This document shows, in pieces, positions 58,247 through 64,000 of a DNA stretch of 64,000 nucleotides (position 1 is its first letter; every line of letters begins with the position of its first letter). Both the position numbers and the translations under genes were made by a program. This DNA is from Eulemur rufifrons (Eukaryota > Chordata > Mammalia > Primates > Lemuridae), in the NCBI RefSeq assembly GCF_041146395.1, contig NC_090989.1, positions 243,898,843-243,962,842 on the forward strand, read 5' to 3'. The notes below the pieces were generated by a model that did not search any database, had not been told where the DNA came from, and saw only the letters and a program-made list of their open reading frames with translations.

Positions 58247-58248
<2 letters not shown>

Positions 58249-58724
58249 TTTCCTTGCTTGTTATAAAAAATATTAATCCCACAAACAATAAAAAGCATAA
58301 TTAGAAAGGTAGAATATTTTTACTCCGATTCTTAGAAAGCTGAAGAGATGAAATTAACAGAAGAAAACATGTAGGGAAGGGACATGTAATTTGCTTCTCT
58401 TTCCTATCTTTAGGCAAAATCAGGCTCAAGCTACTCTAGACACATGTTATTTCTTAGTTTAAAGACCTCCAGAAATAGGAAATTCCACAACCTGCTCAAT
58501 AATCTGTTTCAATGTCTCGTTTAGCTTACTGCCCCAAATTCTGTGTCTCTAAACTAAATACTGTGTGCTGCTGTAAGAGTCAACCCTCTATTCTTGTTTT
58601 GTACTCAAGCAAAATAAAATACTGGTCATATACTCTTCAAAGTGTCCATAAGAGAGTAGTTTTCAAACTTATAATTACCATGTTCATTCTCTCTGAATTT
58701 CTACTCTCTGTCAGAGATCAATTT

Positions 58725-58868
58725 TACTGACATATATTATTTACCATGTGCCAAGGACTATTATAGGTATTTTACATGCTTGAACTTGTTCAGTTTCCAG
58801 AACTACCTTTTATCTTTAATCTTCTAATAGGGACCACAATGGTTAGATTACTTCCCCAAATTTGCATA
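58725..58868 (-). repeat. MIR SINE (reverse), partial
   Basis: 'tatttaccatgtgccaagga', 'attataggtattttacatgc', 'cagaactaccttttatcttt' in antisense MIR order. The adjoining LTR starts near 58869. Confidence 0.6.
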
Positions 58869-59288
58869 GTTTGTTATATGTCAAATTGACTGGGCCATGG
58901 GGTACCCAGATATTTGGGGTGCCAGATATTTCTGGGTATCTGGGAAGGTATTTCTTGATGAGATTAATATTTGAATAGGTAGACTGAATAAGCAAGTTGT
59001 TCTGCCTAACATGAGTGGGCCTCATCCAATCCATTGAAAGCCTAAATAGAATAAAAGGCTGAGTAAGGGAGAATTTGTTATCTTTTCCTGAATGAGCTGG
59101 GACATCAGTCTTCTCCTGCCTTCAGACTTGTTTGGGATTGGAACTTACACCATTGGCTTCTATACTTCTCAGCCTCCATAATTGTGTGAGCCAATTCCTT
59201 ATAATCTCTCTCTCTATATATATGTAGATAGATAGATAGGTATTTTTCCCCTGCTGTCTTCTGTTTCTCTGGAGAGCCCTAATACAGC
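58869..59288 (+). mobile_element. ERVL/MaLR-group LTR
   Basis: 'gtcaaattgactgggccatg', 'gtacccagatatttggggt', 'gatgagattaatatttgaat', 'gtgggcctcatccaatccat', 'gaaagcctaaatagaataaa', 'cagcctccataattgtgtga', 'gccaattccttataatctc' followed by a CT/TA-rich run, then 'tctggagagccctaatacag'. This is a common mammalian LTR layout (poly(A)-signal region and terminal 'taatacag'); I do not assign the subfamily. The frames at 58843-59034 and 59122-59394 are LTR shadows. Confidence 0.7.
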
Positions 59289-59399
59289 TAACAAAAGGCT
59301 GATCTTGGAGTCTAGGCAGTCTGACTCTAGTATCTTTGCTCTCAATTAATTCATTAAACTGTCTCTGATCTGGCAAACATGGTATAATCTTCACAACTT

Positions 59400-59590
59400 G
59401 GCAAAGTCAATGGGATTTTTTTTTCCCCTCTTCATTTCACAGATGAGGAACCAGAGACTTAGAGAGGTTAAGTAGTTTACCTGTGATCAAATAGCTAAGA
59501 GAGTAATTGGCATATACAAGTTCAAAATTCAGATGAACATGGCTCCAAAACCAGTGGTATTTTCTCTCTAAATGTATTGCACTCCTTCCA
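59400..59590 (-). repeat. MIR SINE (reverse)
   Basis: 'cttcatttcacagatgagga', 'accagagacttagagaggtt', 'aagtagtttacctgtgatca', 'catggctccaaaaccagtgg'. Confidence 0.85.
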
Positions 59591-59604
59591 TGCAGCTTTA
59601 TTTT

Positions 59605-59623
59605 GGGGGGGGGGCGCGGGGGG
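59605..59623 (+). repeat. G-rich tract (possible G-quadruplex)
   Basis: Ten G, then CGC, then six G, in an otherwise AT-rich area next to a MIR. It has enough G runs to fold as a quadruplex on paper. Confidence 0.6.
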
Positions 59624-59874
59624 AAGAATGTTACATACAGTAAGGGGCCTGCTCAGAAAGGACCATAGCTATTAGTTTGGCTGGACAAGAACTGCATTTG
59701 TTAGGGCTATTGTACCAGGAGGGCCACAAATTACATCTGTAGAAGACTATAAATTTGAGAAAACTTTCAGCTCCTTTCTTAATAACATAGTATTTGCTAT
59801 TTATCAGTTCCTGGGTACAATAATATTTCATTTAGTCCTCAACACAAACCTTTGAGATAGTTTATTTTCTTAGG

Positions 59875-60360
59875 TTGGGTTTCTCACAAGTAGACCCTAA
59901 GATAAAGTATTCAAATACAAGTAATTTATTAAGCAAATGCTGGCAAATGAGTGGGGAAAGCAGGACAGGGCAGAGGAAGAAGCCAAATAAGGGTATGAAT
60001 TCCTGCCAGGACTCAGAGAAAGTAAGTACAGGCTGATACCCCAGGGAACTCTGGAGTGTGAGGCATACCTCGCTCATTCAAGTGTACCCCAGCCCGAGGC
60101 TTTCATCAGTCACAATCCTCCATATCTGGTGAATACTGTCCCAGATTTTGGGAAGGGGAAATGTAAAAACTCCCAGGCACTTAGGAAATTCTGTGCTTGA
60201 GGCAAGAAGCTCTAGTAGTAGCCTATGGTGACCTGAAGAACAGGAGTCACTGTATGGACAAGTTGGAGGTAAAGGCAACATCCACGCTGGGGGAAGGGGT
60301 ACAGAAACAGTAAAGGATTCTGAGAGAATGAGGGTGGAGCCATGATGCTATGAAGGGCAG
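59875..60360. repeat. Probable old repeat, family not identified
   Basis: 'ggttgggtttctcacaagta', 'acaagtaatttattaagcaa', 'tggcaaatgagtggggaaag' and 'gaggaagaagccaaataag' have the look of a dispersed mammalian repeat with an antisense poly(A) signal. I cannot name it. The opposed short frames at 59862-60281 are not supported as genes. Confidence 0.35.
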
Positions 60361-61574
60361 ACTTTGGATAGAGATCCCTTTGACATCAACACCCAGGTTC
60401 TTTTTCCACTATCCTATTTCACCTTTTCTTGGTTCCTTTGCCCTAGTCCTCCTCCTCCCATTAATCTTGGCTCCATCAGCTGCCATAGACCTAAGGGCTA
60501 AGTTACCCTACAGTTTGGGAGCCAATGGCACCCAGGGCAGTGAGAGAATCAGTGGACCCAGTTCCATTTCCTAGAAGTCTTTGTAGCTTTCTAGGCTTAG
60601 AATCCCACAACCAGGGGTAGGAAAGTGATTTTATATGTTATAATTTATAAAACATCTTCACTTTTATAAAACTTTATAAAAACATTTAAAACCTGATAAA
60701 AATAATGCTGAGTCTCTTACCAGTTTCCCAGATCTCTGTCCTTCAGGGCAGCAATGCTGTCTATGGACGCTTTGGGGCCCTACTTTTTCTGGACTTCACT
60801 TTATAGCAGCTCCTACTTGGGTTACTTGCACTCCTAAGAGAAGCAAGTCCTAGAAAGGTAAGTGACCTACAGCCATAGGGACCAGATCCGTTTGGATTTC
60901 TGACATGTGAATGCACAGAGCACAATAGATGGGATCTCTGAATTTTGATTTTCTTTCTCAAAGTCTCCCTTATTTTTCTCTGACAAATCAGATTTCTTTT
61001 CCTCTAAATTTAAATTATTTAAAACTTCAGTAATCTCGTGTAGGTAGCAATTAGACAAACGGAGACAATAGCACTAAACAAAGGTGTGAAGAATAACTTT
61101 ATATTTTTATAGCATTTTTCACAACCATTGTCTCCTGAGGCACTTCGCAGGAAGTAGCAACAACTTCCTTATAGATCCTACTGGCGTGTGAATTTTGGAA
61201 CCCAGTTCTGACCTGAAGTACATTTGACGTTGTGGGAGACTCTAAAAATGGCTCTCTTTGGCCTTTTTTTCTTCTTTATTTACATTCCTTTGAATTTTTT
61301 TCTTTGATGTTTTTATACATCTCTCCAAATAAATAAACAAATATTTCTTCATCTGACAGCATACTAAGCAATAGGGGATAAAATGGCAAACAAAAGTTAG
61401 TTTTGATTTTTGTTTTTGCCACTTACTATAATAACTTTGTGTCTAAGGTTTATCTATAAAGTAGAAATTACATATCTTCCATCTCAATGGCTATCTGTGA
61501 AAATTGCATATCTTCTACCTCAATGAAATGCTGCATATAAAGTCCTTGAACAATATTTGACAGTCAATTATGAA
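60361..61574. other. Unassigned noncoding DNA
   Basis: Nothing identifiable. The small frames at 60350-60574, 60761-60961 and 60867-61058 lack domains and overlap on opposite strands or in different frames. Confidence 0.4.
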
Positions 61575-62533
61575 TATTAGGAACTGATTGTATGTGTATC
61601 AGGCACTGTCCTAGGGATTATGGAACTAATACTATGGCTGTCCTTAAAGAGCTTACTTCTAGTAGAAGACAGATATAATGCAGAAACAGATAAAAAATTC
61701 TAAATACTGATAAGTGAAATGAAGAAAATAAAGTAAAAAAAAAAGATAGTCAATTAGAGGTAGGGCAATTTTATTAATAACTGGGATCAAGGAGGGCATC
61801 TCTGATGAGGTGACCTTTTGAATTGGGAACTGATGAGATGAGGAAGCGATTCAAAGACATCAAGGCATTCCAAGGCAACAGTGCAAACGCCCCATGAAAG
61901 GATGAGCTTACATGTTTAAGACTCAGAAAGAAGGCATCTGGCTAGAGCTTAGTGGCTGAGGATGAGTACAAGAAGAGCTTGGAGAAGTACAGTGGGGCTA
62001 GATCACGTAGGGCCTTGCACTTAGTGGAAAGGGGAGATGGACTTTTATTGTGATTGTTATGCAGAGCCATAGAATAATTTTAAGCAAGCTGCAGGTTAGT
62101 TATTGGATTTATATTGGATCGCATTACATTGCTCTCACCTCTGAATGGAGGGCAGGTGGTAATAGAGTCAAGAATGGACTCGGGGAGAACAGCTGAGCAT
62201 CGTGGTGATCCAGATGACTGAAAACGTTGCTTCCAGGAGCAAAGTTAGGGAGTAATGGTCAGATCTGAGATACCTTTTTGAGGTAGAATTTATCAGGCTG
62301 GATGTGGGAGGCAAATATAAAAATAAATCAAGGGTGACTCATGGGTTTTGGGTTGAGCATATGAATGTGTCATGGTGCTATTTTCTCTAAGGAAAAAAGC
62401 TTGGATTGGGCTAACAGTTATGTTTTGGCCATGCTAAGGTTAAGGCAGTTGTTACACATCTAAAAATGAACCAGTCAAGTGAACAGTTGGCTATGTAAAT
62501 ATTGAGTTTAGGGAGATTTCAGCGCTAAATGTA
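61575..62533 (-). repeat. L2 LINE remnant (reverse), left part
   Basis: 'atcaggcactgtcctaggga', 'gcatctctgatgaggtgacc', 'gacatcaaggcattccaagg', 'tagatcacgtagggccttgc', 'atcaagggtgactcatgggt', 'gttttggccatgctaaggtt' follow the antisense L2 body. The L2 is cut at the TA of 62532-62533. Confidence 0.75.
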
Positions 62534-62841
62534 CAGTTGTCTCTCAGAATCCATGGGGGATTGGTCCCGGACTCCCTGCGAACACCAAATCTGTAGATGC
62601 TCAAAGCACTTATATAAAATGGCATAGTATTTGCCTATAACCTATGCACATTCTCCCATATACTTTAAATTACTTATAATACCTAATATACTGTAAATGC
62701 TATGTAAATCTTTGTTATTACTGTATTGTTTTTAAAACTTGCATTATTTTTTGTGTTCTATTGATTTTTTTTTCAAATATTTTTGATCTCCAGTTGGTTG
62801 GATCCATGGATGCAGAACAATCAAAAATGAAGGGCTGACTG
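62534..62841 (+). mobile_element. Tigger-like nonautonomous element splitting an L2
   Basis: A 308-bp element: left end cagttgtctctcagaatcc, 'gaacaccaaatctgtagatg', 'cttatataaaatggcatagt', 'ggatccatggatgcagaaca', and inverted right end 'gaagggctgactg'. TA lies on both sides (62532-62533, 62842-62843). No coding capacity. Confidence 0.85.
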
Positions 62842-62925
62842 TATACATTTTGGGATCATCTGCAATTAGGTTACATTTAAAGACATAGATGAGTTGAAAT
62901 CCTTTAGGAAATTGTAATATTTTTC
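62842..62925 (-). repeat. L2 LINE remnant (reverse), right part
   Basis: 'tttgggatcatctgcaatta' corresponds to antisense L2 'tttgggagtcatcagcatat', which follows the left part across the inserted element. Confidence 0.55.
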
Positions 62926-62934
62926 AGCATCCAC

Positions 62935-63190
62935 CAAAGACTGGGTAAAGGGATTTACATGTATTGATTTGTTTATTTAATATATATATATATATAAATA
63001 TATATATAAATATATATATATATAAATATATAAATATAACACCACCACAAGATAGGAAATGTTGTATCAATTTTACTGATGGGGAACAGAAACACAGAAA
63101 CATTAAATAACTTGCTCAGTTGCATATGTTGTCAATTAAAAAGTCAAAATTTGAGCACAGTAATCTGACCCCAATTTAAAGGCACTAGAG
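62935..63190 (-). repeat. MIR SINE (reverse) with an (AT)n expansion
   Basis: 'gtaaagggatttacatgtat' then an AT repeat, 'aattttactgatggggaaca', 'gaaacacagaaacattaaat', 'aacttgctcagttgcatat', 'agtaatctgaccccaattt'. The TA/TAAA-rich microsatellite at about 62979-63038 sits between two halves of the MIR. Confidence 0.75.
62979..63038. repeat. (TA)n/(TATAAA) microsatellite
   Basis: About 60 bp of TA units with regular AAA interruptions, inside a MIR. Confidence 0.95.
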
Positions 63191-63634
63191 TATGTAGAGG
63201 AAAAAGAGGAGCTAGGATTCTGTTATGTTGCAATTTAACATTTTGAGGCCAAATCAGAGGAGATGGTGTCTATAAGAGAACAAAGAAAGGGTAGTCAGAG
63301 GAGGGTGGGAGTATAAATGAGAATGAGTTATGGATGCCTAGATAAGTAAGTTAATAAGTAAGGGATTAATGTATCAAATTTTGCAAGAGCATCTGCTTTG
63401 GCTGCATCTATATTCAAATTAGAACAATATAAAGGAGATGAACCCTTGTCCCTGAGCAAAAGTGATATACAAATGTGTGAAGTGCTCCATGTATTATTTG
63501 AGCCCATACCTCACACTGTACAGAAGTATAACATTTATGTGAATTAAATATTTAAATCTGAACTTCAAACTTTAAATCTTTTAGAAGAAAATATAAGAGA
63601 ATATATTACAAGCTGGGAGTAGGAAAAAATTTAA

Positions 63635-63880
63635 GTGAAAATAGCCAATATTTATTAAGTATTTAAAATATTAAGTGCAGTTCCAACTAGCTGAATATTT
63701 TAGCACATTCAATCCTCACAACAACCCTAATATATAAAGTTATCCCTTCTGTACAGGTCAGGCAACTGAAGCATATAAAGTGAGGTACCCAAGGTTGAAC
63801 AGTTGGTGAGAGGTTGAGCCAGGACCTATCCCTAGCAGTCTGACCATAGACATTACGCTCTTAACCAGCATGCTTTGCCA
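63635..63880 (-). repeat. MIR SINE (reverse), near full length
   Basis: 'gccaatatttattaagtatt', 'gcacattcaatcctcacaac', 'aaccctaatatataaagtta', 'ggtcaggcaactgaagcata', 'gttgagccaggacctatccc', 'attacgctcttaaccagcat': the full antisense MIR order. Confidence 0.85.
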
Positions 63881-64000
63881 AGTCTCTAAGACATGATGCA
63901 GATGAACATACCATAAAACAAAATATTAAATGACCTGAGTACATTTAAACTTTTTTTTTTTATCAAAAGTTACTATAGAGGACAAAAACATAAACCATAA

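Overview
The window is AT-rich mammalian nuclear DNA with no protein-coding gene, RNA gene or CpG-island promoter that I can support. The one full-length Alu (10440-10783, minus strand) carries sequence features I associate with lemur and galago Alus: an extended middle region and a right arm reading 'agagtgctaggattacagg' where monkey and ape copies usually read 'aaagtgctgggattacagg'. The source is therefore most likely a strepsirrhine primate, although this rests on one element. The window could be intergenic or lie inside a large intron. Every open frame I examined is short, and the longer ones I could place are decayed LINE coding sequence.

Layout. 1-5.2 kb: L2 remnants, an MLT1-type LTR with matching 5-bp target duplications, and two TG microsatellites. 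5.8-8.9 kb: an old L1 made of a 3' end joined to a 5'-UTR-like part, with a younger 5'-truncated L1 inside it, then another L1 3' end. 10.4-10.8 kb: the Alu. 11.3-12.3 kb: non-repetitive sequence that could be a conserved noncoding element. 12.4-18.0 kb: L2 and MIR remnants. 20.2-21.2 kb: a MIR split by a Tigger-like element, which is itself split by a second one. 24.4-28.3 kb: an ancient L1 broken up by two LTRs (one holding a 102-bp retroposed insert), a MER5A-like element and a Tigger-like element.

28.3-31.4 kb: LTR-like, hAT-type and MIR sequence. 31.4-35.5 kb: a second ancient L1, interrupted by a 1.8-kb block whose ends look like hAT inverted repeats and which contains an Alu-type monomer. 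36.6-37.0 kb: an unsplit relative of the 20.3-kb Tigger-like element. 38.0-40.0 kb: ERV LTR-like sequence. 41-47 kb: MIR, L2, hAT and L1 fragments plus a second candidate conserved noncoding stretch. 47.2-49.1 kb: a long L2. 49.8-52.6 kb: a half-L1 (HAL1-like) with a decayed ORF1. 54.5-56.0 kb: a plus-strand L1 3' part. 57.7-64 kb: MIRs, an LTR, a poly(A) tract, an L2 split by a Tigger-like element, and an (AT)n repeat inside a MIR.

No genes act together here. The content is a layered record of retrotransposon and DNA-transposon insertions. Family names come from recognition of consensus features, without a database search. Boundaries without target-site duplications are good to roughly 20-50 bases. 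I found no undescribed biological system. The best leads are the 1.8-kb hAT-like block, the three-layer nest with its unsplit relative, and the half-L1.
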